The notes beneath the pieces were generated by a model that worked only from the letters and a program-made list of their open reading frames with translations, did not search any database and was not told the origin of the DNA. The translations under genes were made by a program, and so were the position numbers. A stretch of 64,000 nucleotides of DNA from Lentzea tibetensis (GTDB taxonomy: Bacteria > Actinomycetota > Actinomycetes > Mycobacteriales > Pseudonocardiaceae). Position 1 is the stretch's first letter. Each line of letters opens with the position of its first letter. This document shows positions 6,466 to 15,412 of the stretch, in pieces. The stretch lies in NCBI RefSeq assembly GCF_007845675.1, contig NZ_VOBR01000005.1, positions 358,439 through 422,438 on the forward strand, read 5' to 3'.

Positions 6466-7617
6466 GTGGACAGGTGGGCGAGGATGGGGGCCCGCCGTCC
6501 GCGCCCGCGACGGAGGGTGCTGGCCACGGCGTGCGGGCTGCTCGGCACGGGCGTGGCACTTCTCATCGTCGCGGTGGTCGCCGACCCGCCCTACTGGGCG
6601 CACGTCCTGCTGCTCGAGATCTTCCCGCTGCTGACGCTCGCCGGCGTCGTCCTGCTGGTCTACGAGCTGGTGCTGCACCGTTGGCTGGTACACGAGATCG
6701 CCCGGATCGCGGGGCCCGGCATGGTCGGCAACATGCTGCCTCAGGACGTGCTGCGCACGTTCCTCGACTCGATCTACGGCGAGAACGCGGCCAACCACGA
6801 CGTGGTGTCCGGCGTGCTCGGCGGCGAGGGCGTGCGGCCGGGCGGCGAGGGACTGACGATCAGCACGCACACCACGGTCGAGCTGGAGGCCAGCGCGATC
6901 GACCACGACACCTACCACCTGATGTCGACGGTCAGCTACAGCTTCAAGACCCCGGTGGCGAACGACAAGTTCGTCATCTTCGCGACCTGCGACCCGCTGT
7001 TGCGCGACTCGATCATCGCGGGATGCCGGCTACCGCTCTGCGACCTCTGGTACGTGGGTGATCCCGACCTGTTCCACGAGTCGATCGAGGACATGCTGCC
7101 GTCGGTCAACATCGGCATGAGCTACACGGACGAGAGCAACCGGCTGCACACCGCCGCGCTGGAACGGGTCAAGCCCACCGACGTGAAGTTCGAGCGGTGG
7201 GCCGACTACCTGACGTTCTTCCGCGAGCCGATGGGCCCGATGCCCCGGCAGAACCCGCGCAGGCACCTGAACACGCTGCGCATCTTCGAGTGCGACCTGA
7301 GCGGCCTCGCCTACGCCGACCACATCGTCAGCACCATCGAGCGGCTGACCGTGCAGGTCACCACGCTTCAACCCGTCGACGAGGGCTTCCTGTACTGGCA
7401 GTCGCCCTACCCCTGCTACGTCGACACGATCTCGCTCAAGGTCACCGATCTGAGCGTGCACGACCGGGTGTTCGAGTACCGGATCATGCCGTTCACGTTC
7501 CGCTCCAACACCGAGTCCGTGCGCTGGCTGCCCGCGGACCAGCTGGACGACCTGGACGTGCGGTCCTGGTTGTTGCCGGGGCACGGGGTCGTGCTGGTGT
7601 GGCGGGAAGCCCGGTAG
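6466..7617 (+). CDS. Hypothetical protein, two N-terminal membrane helices and large soluble domain
   Basis: A 383-aa protein I cannot assign to a family. A basic N terminus (RRPRPRRR) is followed by two closely spaced hydrophobic helices (LATACGLLGTGVALLIVAVV and HVLLLEIFPLLTLAGVVLL), then about 310 residues that look soluble. Notable stretches are GMVGNMLPQDVLRTFLDSIY, a strand-rich middle (STHTTVELEASAIDHDTYHL) and a Trp/Tyr-rich C-terminal part (FLYWQSPYPCYVDTISLKV). The domain probably faces the cytoplasm. The start is unsure: GTG 6466 has GGGAGG three bases upstream, ATG 6484 has AGG adjacent, and ATG 6427 is also in frame. It follows the FadR-type gene but is separated by over 80 bp. 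Confidence 0.7.
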   Translation: MDRWARMGARRPRPRRRVLATACGLLGTGVALLIVAVVADPPYWAHVLLLEIFPLLTLAGVVLLVYELVLHRWLVHEIARIAGPGMVGNMLPQDVLRTFLDSIYGENAANHDVVSGVLGGEGVRPGGEGLTISTHTTVELEASAIDHDTYHLMSTVSYSFKTPVANDKFVIFATCDPLLRDSIIAGCRLPLCDLWYVGDPDLFHESIEDMLPSVNIGMSYTDESNRLHTAALERVKPTDVKFERWADYLTFFREPMGPMPRQNPRRHLNTLRIFECDLSGLAYADHIVSTIERLTVQVTTLQPVDEGFLYWQSPYPCYVDTISLKVTDLSVHDRVFEYRIMPFTFRSNTESVRWLPADQLDDLDVRSWLLPGHGVVLVWREAR

Positions 7618-7635
7618 ATCCGGTTACGCAAGCCA

Positions 7636-7662
7636 GCGCAAGCGGCTGTCGTACACTTGCGC
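7636..7662. promoter_or_regulatory. Putative LacI-family operator (GCGCAAG ... CTTGCGC)
   Basis: Inverted 7-bp arms GCGCAAG (7636-7642) and CTTGCGC (7656-7662) lie immediately before the LacI-type start codon, with a further ACGCAAG at 7626-7632. LacI regulators often repress themselves through CG-centred inverted repeats. TTGCG half-sites also occur in the leader of the transporter operon (8660-8760), but no clean palindrome was seen there. Confidence 0.4.
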
Positions 7663-7663
7663 G

Positions 7664-8659
7664 ATGACGCAACGCAGGCTGGCCGAAGTCGCGGCCAAGG
7701 TCGGGGTCAGCGAGGCCACGGTGAGCCGGGTGCTCAACGGCAAGCCGGGCGTCTCGGAGGCGACGCGCAAGGCCGTGCTGACCGCGTTGGACGTGCTCGG
7801 CTACGAGCGTCCCACCCAGCTGCGCGGCGAGCGGGCCCGGCTGGTCGGGCTCGTGCTGCCCGAGTTGCAGAACCCGATCTTCCCGGCGTTCGCCGACGTG
7901 GTCGGGAACGCGCTGGCGCAGCAGGGCTTCACGCCGGTGCTGTGCACGCGGACCGCGGGTGGCGTGAGCGAGGCCGACTACCTCGAGCTGCTGCTGGAAC
8001 AGCACGTGTCGGGGATCGTGTTCGCGGGCGGGCTGTACGCGCAGGCCGACGCGACGCATGCGCACTACCACCAGATGATCACCCGCAGGTTGCCCGCGGT
8101 GCTGGTCAACGCGGCGATCGACGACCTCGCGTTCCCGCGTGTGTCGTGTGACGACGCGGTGGCCGTCGAGCAGGCGTTCGGACATCTGACGTCGCTCGGG
8201 CACACCCGGATCGGCGCCGTGCTCGGGCCGCCCGACCACGTGCCGTCGCGGCGGAAGCTCGCGGCCTTGCAACGGCTTGCGGGCGGCTTGCGCCTCGAGG
8301 TCGAGCACACGATGTTCTCGCTGGAAGGCGGGCAGGCGGCGGCGAGCAGGCTGGTGCGGAACGGGGTCACGGCGATCATCTGCGCGAGCGATCCGCTGGC
8401 GCTCGGGGCGGTGCGGGCGGTGCGGCGGCACGGGCTCCGCGTGCCCGAGGACGTCTCGGTGGTGGGCTACGACGACTCGGCGTTCATGAACTGCACCGAC
8501 CCGCCGCTGACGACCGTGCGGCAGCCGATCGAGGCGATGGGGCGGGCCGCTGTCGAGCTGCTGGCCAGCCAGATCTCCGGTCGTGCGGTGCTCAACGACG
8601 AGCTGCTCTTCGAGCCTGAACTGGTGGTGAGGGCCTCCACGGCGCCAGCGCCGCGCTAG
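7664..8659 (+). CDS. LacI-family transcriptional repressor of the alpha-glucan operon
   Basis: A 331-aa repressor. The N-terminal LacI helix-turn-helix is textbook: RRLAEVAAKVGVSEATVSRV followed by LNGKPGVSEATRKAVLTAL. The periplasmic-binding-protein-like sensor domain follows, with the family signatures LVGLVLPELQNPIFPAF, GYDDSAF and a C-terminal LTTVRQPIEAMGRAAVELL. It stands 100 bp upstream of, and in the same direction as, a binding protein/permease/glucosidase/GH87 operon, so it most likely senses an imported alpha-gluco-oligosaccharide and controls that operon. A candidate operator overlaps its own start region. Confidence 0.95.
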   Translation: MTQRRLAEVAAKVGVSEATVSRVLNGKPGVSEATRKAVLTALDVLGYERPTQLRGERARLVGLVLPELQNPIFPAFADVVGNALAQQGFTPVLCTRTAGGVSEADYLELLLEQHVSGIVFAGGLYAQADATHAHYHQMITRRLPAVLVNAAIDDLAFPRVSCDDAVAVEQAFGHLTSLGHTRIGAVLGPPDHVPSRRKLAALQRLAGGLRLEVEHTMFSLEGGQAAASRLVRNGVTAIICASDPLALGAVRAVRRHGLRVPEDVSVVGYDDSAFMNCTDPPLTTVRQPIEAMGRAAVELLASQISGRAVLNDELLFEPELVVRASTAPAPR

Positions 8660-8761
8660 TAGTCGAGTTTTTGCGGGATTCGGTTCAGATATTGCGTTCA
8701 GAAGCGCGGCGGTTCTATGGTCGCGCTCTCATCGCAGTGTCGCGAGAAGGGTCCCCTCCTC

Positions 8762-10057
8762 ATGAAGAAGACCGCTGGCTTACTGGCCTGCCTGGTGGTC
8801 GCCGCCTGCAGCAGCGGCCCCGAGCAACCCGCGGGCAAGACCGTGATCGACATCAACGGGCAGCCGCCGCAGACCCAGGCCTTCGACCGCAAGATCTTCG
8901 ACGAGGACGTCGCGGAGTTCGAGCAGACGCACCCGGACATCGACGTCCGGCCGCACGAGGGGTTCATGGACCCCAAGACGTTCTCGGCCAAGCTCGCTGG
9001 CGGGCAGCTGGAGGACGTCTTCTACGTCTACTTCAGCGACCCGGCGCAGCTGATCGCGCGCAACCAGGCGGCGGACATCACCGAGTACGTGAAGGACGTG
9101 CCGCACTACGGGGAGATCCAGCAGGACCTGAGGAGCATCTTCTCCTCCGGCGGCAAGGTGTACGGCATCCCGACCGCCAACTACTCGATGGGGTTGCTGT
9201 ACAGCAAGAAGCTCCTCGCGAAGGCAGGCGTGCAGCCGCCGAAGACGTGGGACGAGGTCCGCGAAGCGGCCAAGAAGGTCAAGGCGCAGGGTGCGACCGG
9301 GTTCGCCGAGTACAGCAAGAGCAACCAGGGCGGCTGGCACTTCACGACGTGGATGAAGTCGATGGGCGGGGACGTCGTCGAGAACGGCAAGGCCGCGTTC
9401 AACAACGACAAGGGCCGCAAGGTGCTGGAGCACCTGAAGAACATGCGCTGGACCGACAACACCATGGGCGACAAGCAGTTGCTCGAGATCGCGGACGTGC
9501 AGACCATGATGGGCTCCGGCCAGCTCGGCATGTACCTCGCCGCGCCGGACAACGTGCCGACGATCGTCAACCAGTTCAAGGGCGACTACGCCGACTACGG
9601 GCTCACCACGATCCCGGACGGCAGGGGCACGCTCATCGGTGGCGAGGGGTACATGATCAACCCCAAGGCGACCAAGGACGAGATCAAGGCCGGACTCACC
9701 TGGGTGCAGTGGAAGTTCCTCAACCCGGACCGCATCGAGAAGAACCTGCAGCGGTACAAGGAAAAGGGACAGCCGATCGGCATGCCGACCCCGCCGGTCG
9801 CGGACGTCTGGACCGGTGACACGCGGGTCAAGCAGGAAGAGCTGAAGGCCAAGTACTCCACCGTCCCGACGGAGAACTTCCAGTCCTACATGGACGGTGC
9901 TACCAAGGTGAAGGGCAGCATCGAGCCGCCCAACGCCCAGCAGGTGTACGCGATCCTCGACGGCGTCATGCAGGCGGTGCTCACCAACGAGCAGGCGGAT
10001 CACGCCCAGCTGTTGAAGGACGCCGAAGCCAAGGTCAACGCGGTGCTGGTGAAGTAG
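8762..10057 (+). CDS. ABC transporter sugar-binding lipoprotein (alpha-glucan oligosaccharide operon)
   Basis: A 431-aa extracellular solute-binding protein of the carbohydrate (family 1) type. The short signal peptide ends in the lipobox VAAC at about residues 15-18, so it is a membrane-anchored lipoprotein. Start ATG 8762 (MKKTAGLLACL) was chosen over an in-frame upstream codon at 8717 because it gives a proper signal peptide. The mature protein carries the usual bilobal pattern, with the hinge-type segments VYGIPTANYSMGLLYSKKLL and LIGGEGYMINPKATKDEI. It is the first gene of an operon with two permeases and three glycosidases, which suggests that gluco-oligosaccharides released by the GH87 enzymes are the ligand. 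The last base of its stop overlaps the next start. Confidence 0.93.
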   Translation: MKKTAGLLACLVVAACSSGPEQPAGKTVIDINGQPPQTQAFDRKIFDEDVAEFEQTHPDIDVRPHEGFMDPKTFSAKLAGGQLEDVFYVYFSDPAQLIARNQAADITEYVKDVPHYGEIQQDLRSIFSSGGKVYGIPTANYSMGLLYSKKLLAKAGVQPPKTWDEVREAAKKVKAQGATGFAEYSKSNQGGWHFTTWMKSMGGDVVENGKAAFNNDKGRKVLEHLKNMRWTDNTMGDKQLLEIADVQTMMGSGQLGMYLAAPDNVPTIVNQFKGDYADYGLTTIPDGRGTLIGGEGYMINPKATKDEIKAGLTWVQWKFLNPDRIEKNLQRYKEKGQPIGMPTPPVADVWTGDTRVKQEELKAKYSTVPTENFQSYMDGATKVKGSIEPPNAQQVYAILDGVMQAVLTNEQADHAQLLKDAEAKVNAVLVK

Positions 10058-10914
10058 TGCGGCGCAACCTCACCGCGTACGGCCTGCTGAGCGGTGCGCT
10101 CGTGGCGTTCGCGTTGTTCTCCTGGTACCCGATCGTCCGCGGTGTGACGTTGAGCTTCCAGCAGGTCAACTTCGTCACCGCGCCGGACTGGGTCGGCTGG
10201 GACAACTTCGCGAAGCTGCTGCGAGATCCGCAGTTCGGCACGGCGTGGCGCAACACGCTGGTCTTCACCCTGCTGGCGCTGGTGCTCGGGTTCGGGGTGC
10301 CGTTCGCGACGGCGGTGGTGCTCAACGAGCTGCGGCACGCCAGGGCGTACTTCCGGCTGGTCGTGTACCTGCCGGTGATGTTGCCGCCCGTGGTGACGGC
10401 ACTGCTGTGGAAGTGGTTCTACGACCCAGGTCCCGGTCTGTTCAACAGCGTGCTCCGGGAGCTCGGTCTGCCGACCGGGACCTGGCTCGACTCCAGTAGC
10501 ACCGCACTCGTGAGCCTGGTCATCGTCACGACCTGGGCGAACATGGGCTCGGCCACGCTGATCTACCTGGCCGCGCTGCAGACGATCCCCGGTGAGCTGT
10601 ACGAGGCGGCCGAGCTGGACGGTGCGAACGTCGTGCAGCGGATCCGGCACGTCACGATCCCGCAGACGAAGTTCGTGCTGGTGATGCTGGCTCTGCTGCA
10701 GGTCGTGGCGACGATGCAGGTGTTCACGGAGCCGTTCATCATGACCGGCGGCGGGCCGGAGGACTCGACGATCACGGTCCTGCTGCTGCTCTACCGGTAC
10801 GCCTTCGTCTACAACGACTTCGGCAGCGCCAGCGCGCTCAGCCTGCTGCTGTTCGCCGTGCTCGGCGTGTTCTCCGCGCTGTACCTCAGGACCACGCGGA
10901 GGGCCGACGCGTGA
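10057..10914 (+). CDS. Carbohydrate ABC transporter permease, MalF type
   Basis: A 285-aa integral membrane permease with six predicted helices and the cytoplasmic EAA loop (LYEAAELDGANVVQRIRHVT, then IPQ) that contacts the ATPase. Start GTG at 10057 overlaps the stop of the binding-protein gene by one base, indicating translational coupling. It should form the membrane channel with the second permease. No ATPase gene is in the operon, so a shared MsmK-like ATPase encoded elsewhere is expected. Confidence 0.95.
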   Translation: MRRNLTAYGLLSGALVAFALFSWYPIVRGVTLSFQQVNFVTAPDWVGWDNFAKLLRDPQFGTAWRNTLVFTLLALVLGFGVPFATAVVLNELRHARAYFRLVVYLPVMLPPVVTALLWKWFYDPGPGLFNSVLRELGLPTGTWLDSSSTALVSLVIVTTWANMGSATLIYLAALQTIPGELYEAAELDGANVVQRIRHVTIPQTKFVLVMLALLQVVATMQVFTEPFIMTGGGPEDSTITVLLLLYRYAFVYNDFGSASALSLLLFAVLGVFSALYLRTTRRADA

Positions 10915-11741
10915 GGACGCTCGTCAAGCCGGGACGGTCCTACTGGTTCGTCTTCACTGCGACCATGGTCGTTTTCACCGCGACCTTCCTCCTCCCGCTG
11001 GCATGGGTCCTGGTCGGCGCGATGAAGCCGCCTGCCGAGCTCGCGCGGATCCCGCCGACCGTGCTGCCTGAGACCTGGGTTCCTGAAACGTACGCGGACG
11101 CGTGGAACTTCATGGACCTCGGTCGCTACTTCCTCAACACCCTGGTCGTGGCGGTCGGCTCGTGGGCCGTGCAGCTCGCGGTCGCGGTGCCCGCGGCGTA
11201 CGCGTTGTCGAAGCTGAGGCCGTTGCTGGGCAACGTGGTCCTCGGGCTGATGCTCGCGACGCTCATGCTGCCGGCTGCCGCGCTGCTCGTCCCGATGTAC
11301 CTGACGATCTCCGACCTGGGTCTGCTCAACTCCCCCACCGCGATCTGGTTCCCCGCCGCCGCCAACGCGTTCAACATCTACCTGCTCAAGCGCTTCTTCG
11401 ACCAGATCCCCGACGAGCTGCTGGAAGCCGCCCGCATGGACGGGGCGGGACCGGTCACGACGCTCGTGAGAATCGTCGTCCCGATCTCACGGCCGGTGCT
11501 CGCCGTGGTGTCGATCTTCGCGGTCGTGGCCGCGTGGAAGGACTTCATCTGGCCGCTGCTCGTCTTCTCCGACCCAGCGGAGCAGACGCTCAGCGTCGCG
11601 TTGCAGCGCTTCGCACCCGACACCCCGATCAACCTCCTGCTGGCCGGACTCGTGCTCGCCAGCCTGCCGATGGTCGCGCTGTTCCTGGCGTTCCAGCGGC
11701 ACATCCTCGCGGGCCTCACCGCGGGCGGCATCAAGGGCTGA
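10911..11741 (+). CDS. Carbohydrate ABC transporter permease, MalG type
   Basis: A 276-aa permease, partner of the preceding gene, whose stop it overlaps by four bases (GTGA). It has the usual helices, the segment AMKPPAELARIPPTVLPETW after the first helix that is typical of MalG-type subunits, and the EAA loop LLEAARMDGAGPVTTLVRIV. It transports sugars across the cytoplasmic membrane together with the binding lipoprotein. Confidence 0.95.
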   Translation: MRTLVKPGRSYWFVFTATMVVFTATFLLPLAWVLVGAMKPPAELARIPPTVLPETWVPETYADAWNFMDLGRYFLNTLVVAVGSWAVQLAVAVPAAYALSKLRPLLGNVVLGLMLATLMLPAAALLVPMYLTISDLGLLNSPTAIWFPAAANAFNIYLLKRFFDQIPDELLEAARMDGAGPVTTLVRIVVPISRPVLAVVSIFAVVAAWKDFIWPLLVFSDPAEQTLSVALQRFAPDTPINLLLAGLVLASLPMVALFLAFQRHILAGLTAGGIKG

Positions 11742-11751
11742 AAGGAACCGC

Positions 11752-13245
11752 ATGAACTGGTGGCGCAGTGCCGCGATCTACCAGGTGTACCTGCGCAGTT
11801 TCGCGGACGGCAACGGTGACGGCATCGGCGATCTCGCGGGGCTGCGCGCGAAGCTCCCGCACATCGCGGGGCTCGGCGCCGACGCGATCTGGCTCAACCC
11901 CTGGTACCCCTCACCACTGGCCGACGGTGGCTACGACGTCGCCGACTACCGCGACGTCGAGCCGGTGTTCGGCACGCTCGTCGAGGCCGAGAAGCTGATC
12001 GACGAGGCGCACGCGCTCGGCATCAGGATCATCATCGACATCGTCCCGAACCACTGCAGCGACCAGCACCCCTGGTTCACCCGAGGCCTCAGGGACCGCT
12101 TTCACTTCCGTGACGACGACGGTGGCGACGCACCGCCGAACGACTGGAAGTCGAGGTTCGGCGGGTCCGCGTGGAGCCGGCTCACCGACGGCTCCTGGTA
12201 CCTGCACCTCTACGCCGCCGAACAGCCGGACCTCAACTGGGAGAACCCGGTGGTGCGCCGGGAGTTCGAGGACATCCTGCGGTTCTGGCTCGACCGCGGC
12301 GTCGACGGGTTCCGCATCGACGTGGCCGACGGGCTGGTCAAGGACTTCAGCAGGCCCGATGCCGAACAGCCGTACTCCGACCAGGACGGCGTTCACGAGA
12401 TCTACCGGCAGTGGCGCCGGATCGCCGACGAGTACGACGGTGAGCGGATCTTCGTCGGCGAGATGTGGTTGCCGGACCCGGTGCGGTTCGCCCGCTACCT
12501 GCGGCCGGACGAGCTGCACTCGGCTTTCAACTTCGACTTCCTCTGCTGCCCGTGGGACGCGACCGAGTTCAGGAAGGTCATCGACGCCACGCTCGCCGCG
12601 CACGAACCCGTTGGCGCGCCACCGACCTGGGTGCTCTCCAACCACGACGTCACGCGGCACGTCACGCGCTACGGCCGCGACGACACCAGCTTCTCCTTCG
12701 CGGACAGGCAACACGCCGCCCCGACCGACCGCGCGACGGGCACCCGGCGGGCCAGGGCCGCGATCCTGCTCACCGCCGGACTGCCCGGCGGCGTGTACGT
12801 CTACCAGGGCGAGGAACTGGGCCTGTGGGAGGTCGAGGACCTGCCGGACGAGCTGCGCGAGGACCCGGTGTGGCACCGCTCCGGCTTCACCGACCGCGGC
12901 CGGGACGGCTGCCGCGTGCCTCTCCCCTGGGGGGACGACGGCCCGTCGTGGCTCCCCCGGCCCCCGGAGTGGGAGCGGTGCTCGGTCGCGGCGCAGTCCG
13001 GCGACCCTGAATCGATGCTCAGCCTGTACCAGCAGGTCTTCCGGCACCGCAGGGACATCAGCGGTGACCTCACCTGGGTCGACAGCGCACCGAACGTGCT
13101 CGCGTTCCAGCGCGACGACGGCTTCACGTGCGTCCTGAACCTCTCGGACGGCCCGATCTCCCTGCCCGGCAAGCCTTTCCTCACCAGCACGCCGCTCGTC
13201 GACGAGCAGCTGCCCACCGACTCCGCCGCTTGGATCCGTGTGTGA
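11752..13245 (+). CDS. GH13 alpha-glucosidase, cytoplasmic
   Basis: A 497-aa family GH13 enzyme of the oligo-1,6-glucosidase/alpha-glucosidase type, with no signal peptide, so it should cleave imported oligosaccharides in the cytoplasm. The conserved regions are all present: DIVPNHCS; the nucleophile Asp190 in GFRIDVADG; the acid/base Glu237 in FVGEMW; and the transition-state Asp299 in LSNHDVTRH. It begins WWRSAAIYQVYLRSFADGNG, typical of this subfamily. The gene starts ten bases after the MalG-type permease with AAAGGA upstream, in the same operon. Its substrate is probably an alpha-linked di- or oligosaccharide such as a nigero- or malto-oligosaccharide; linkage preference cannot be read from sequence. 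Confidence 0.95.
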   Translation: MNWWRSAAIYQVYLRSFADGNGDGIGDLAGLRAKLPHIAGLGADAIWLNPWYPSPLADGGYDVADYRDVEPVFGTLVEAEKLIDEAHALGIRIIIDIVPNHCSDQHPWFTRGLRDRFHFRDDDGGDAPPNDWKSRFGGSAWSRLTDGSWYLHLYAAEQPDLNWENPVVRREFEDILRFWLDRGVDGFRIDVADGLVKDFSRPDAEQPYSDQDGVHEIYRQWRRIADEYDGERIFVGEMWLPDPVRFARYLRPDELHSAFNFDFLCCPWDATEFRKVIDATLAAHEPVGAPPTWVLSNHDVTRHVTRYGRDDTSFSFADRQHAAPTDRATGTRRARAAILLTAGLPGGVYVYQGEELGLWEVEDLPDELREDPVWHRSGFTDRGRDGCRVPLPWGDDGPSWLPRPPEWERCSVAAQSGDPESMLSLYQQVFRHRRDISGDLTWVDSAPNVLAFQRDDGFTCVLNLSDGPISLPGKPFLTSTPLVDEQLPTDSAAWIRV

Positions 13246-13270
13246 ACCCTGCACCAGCAAGGAGACAACG

Positions 13271-15412
13271 ATGTTTTCCTGGAGGGCAACAACAGTTGCA
13301 TTGGTGGTGGGAGCGAGCATTCAGGCCGCTCCGGCCGCGTCCGCCGTTGGTGGCAACGGCGCGACCGTTCCGTTCGTCGAGCAGGAAGCGGAATCCGCTG
13401 CCCACAACGGAACCAAGATCGGACCGGACTACACGCAGGCGAGCCTCGCGAGCGAGGCGTCGAACCGGCAGGCCGTCACACTCGACGGCGGCGGCGAGTA
13501 CGTGGAGTTCACGCTCACCCGCCCGGCCAACTCGATCGTCCTGCGCTACAGCGTTCCGGACGGCAGCCAGGGCACCATCGGCGTCTACCTCAACGGCGGC
13601 AAGGTGAACAACCTGCCCGTCACGTCGAAGTACAGCTGGCTCAACACCGGCTGGATCCCCGGCCAGAAGATCCACCACTTCTTCGACGAGTCGCGCCTGC
13701 TGCTCGGCCGCGACCTGCAGACCGGTGACCGCGTCAAGGTCCAGCTGGACGGCGGGATCAGCAACATCACGGTCGATCTCGCCGACTTCGAACAGGTGGC
13801 GGGGCCGAGCACCAGGCCGGCGAACTCGTTGTCCATCACGGACTACGGCGCCACCCCGAACAACGGCTCCGACGACGCCGAGGCCATCTGGCAGACCGTG
13901 CTCGCGGCCAGGTCGCAGGGCCGCGAGGTGTGGATCCCGGCGGGCACGTTCGAGGTGAACCGGCCGCTCGCGATCGACCAGGTCACGATCCGCGGCGCGG
14001 GCATGTGGCACTCGGTGCTGCACAGCAACAACCCGTTCAACAACGGCGGCCAGGTGCAGGGCAACATCCGCCTGCACGACTTCGCGGTCGTGGGCGAGAT
14101 CACCGAGCGCAACGACGGCCAGGCCGACAACGCCTACCACGGCCCGCTCGGCACCAACTCGGTGATCTCCGGGCTGTGGATGCAGCACCTCAAGGTCGGC
14201 GTCTGGACGATGAGCGGCACCACCACGAACGCCGTCATCGAGAACAACCGGTTCCTCGACCTCACCGCGGACGGGCTGAACTTCAACGGCCGGGTCAGCG
14301 ACTCGGTGGTGCGCAACAACTTCCTGCGCAACACCGGTGACGACGCGCTCGCCATGTGGTCGCTCAGGGGCGCGGACGTGCGGTGCCGGTTCGAGAACAA
14401 CACGATCGTCCAGCCGAACCTCGCCAACGGCATCGCGATCTACGGCGGCCAGGACATCACCGTGCGCGGCAACAGGATCCTCGACACCAACGCGCTCGGG
14501 TCCGGCATCGCGATCTCCAACCAGGCGTTCATCTACGACGGCACGTTCTCGCCGCTCGCGGGTACGACCACGGTCGCGGACAACACGCTGATCCGCACGG
14601 GTGCGATGAACCCGAACTGGAACCACCCGATGAGCGCGATCCGGATCGACTCCTACGACACGGAGATCACGAGCCCGGTCACCGTCACCGGCAACCTGTT
14701 CCAGGACAGCCCGTACAGCGCGATCCAGGTCGTCGACGGCGGCGGGCAGGGCAGGCAGGTCCGCAACCTGCGGGTCGACAACAACCGGGTCGACGGAGTC
14801 GGCACCGTGGTCGTGCAGATAGAGACCACGGGAGTAGGCGACTTCTCCAACCTGGTCGCCACCCGCGTGGGCACCGCGGGAAGTTACAACTGCCCCTACC
14901 CGGCCGGGCGTCCACCGTTCACGATCAACGCCGGTGCGGGCAACTCCGGCTGGGACACGCAGTGGACCGACTGCGGCTCGTGGCCGCCGGTGAACGGGGG
15001 CACGCCGCCGACCGACGGCAACCTCGCGCGCGGCCGCGCCACGTCGTCCACCGGGTACGTGCAGGTCTACCAGCCGTCCAACGCGGTCGACGGTGACCCG
15101 AACACGTACTGGGAGAGCACGAACCACGCGTTCCCGCAGTCGATCACGGTCGACCTCGGGCAGCCCCGCTCGGTGTCCAGGCTCGTGCTCAAGCTCCCCG
15201 CGCACTGGGGTGCCCGCACGCAGACGATCGCCGTCGAAGGCAGCACCGGCGGTGCGTACACGACGCTCAAGTCGTCGGCGCAGTACAACTTCTCCCCCAA
15301 CACCACGGTCACCTTCCCGGCCAGCAACCAGCGGTACGTCCGGCTGACCGTCACGGCCAACACCGGATGGCCCGCGGGCCAGGTGTCCGAGTTCGAGGTG
15401 TACTCGTCATGA
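13271..15412 (+). CDS. Secreted GH87 glycosidase (alpha-1,3-glucanase/mycodextranase class) with F5/8C domain
   Basis: A 713-aa secreted enzyme. A signal peptide (residues 1 to about 26) is followed by a CBM35/CBM6-like sugar-binding domain (from VPFVEQEAESAAHNG), a right-handed beta-helix with Asn-rich coils (about residues 180-550), and a C-terminal F5/8-type C (discoidin-like) domain starting NLARGRATSS. In the helix, Asp334 in DGLNF and Asp357-Asp358 in GDDALAMWS are spaced 23 and 24 residues apart. This is the spacing of the three catalytic aspartates reported for GH87 enzymes, which cleave alpha-1,3-glucan or nigeran. The start is ATG 13271 with AAGGAG six bases upstream; it lies 25 bp after the glucosidase gene. 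Exact linkage specificity is not proven. Confidence 0.85.
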   Translation: MFSWRATTVALVVGASIQAAPAASAVGGNGATVPFVEQEAESAAHNGTKIGPDYTQASLASEASNRQAVTLDGGGEYVEFTLTRPANSIVLRYSVPDGSQGTIGVYLNGGKVNNLPVTSKYSWLNTGWIPGQKIHHFFDESRLLLGRDLQTGDRVKVQLDGGISNITVDLADFEQVAGPSTRPANSLSITDYGATPNNGSDDAEAIWQTVLAARSQGREVWIPAGTFEVNRPLAIDQVTIRGAGMWHSVLHSNNPFNNGGQVQGNIRLHDFAVVGEITERNDGQADNAYHGPLGTNSVISGLWMQHLKVGVWTMSGTTTNAVIENNRFLDLTADGLNFNGRVSDSVVRNNFLRNTGDDALAMWSLRGADVRCRFENNTIVQPNLANGIAIYGGQDITVRGNRILDTNALGSGIAISNQAFIYDGTFSPLAGTTTVADNTLIRTGAMNPNWNHPMSAIRIDSYDTEITSPVTVTGNLFQDSPYSAIQVVDGGGQGRQVRNLRVDNNRVDGVGTVVVQIETTGVGDFSNLVATRVGTAGSYNCPYPAGRPPFTINAGAGNSGWDTQWTDCGSWPPVNGGTPPTDGNLARGRATSSTGYVQVYQPSNAVDGDPNTYWESTNHAFPQSITVDLGQPRSVSRLVLKLPAHWGARTQTIAVEGSTGGAYTTLKSSAQYNFSPNTTVTFPASNQRYVRLTVTANTGWPAGQVSEFEVYSS

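Noticed and set aside
5457-7061. A 534-codon plus-strand open frame spanning the FadR-type gene and the unknown membrane protein
   Set aside because: It is out of frame with both real genes, almost pure Arg/Ala/Gly/Pro, and has no ribosome-binding site.
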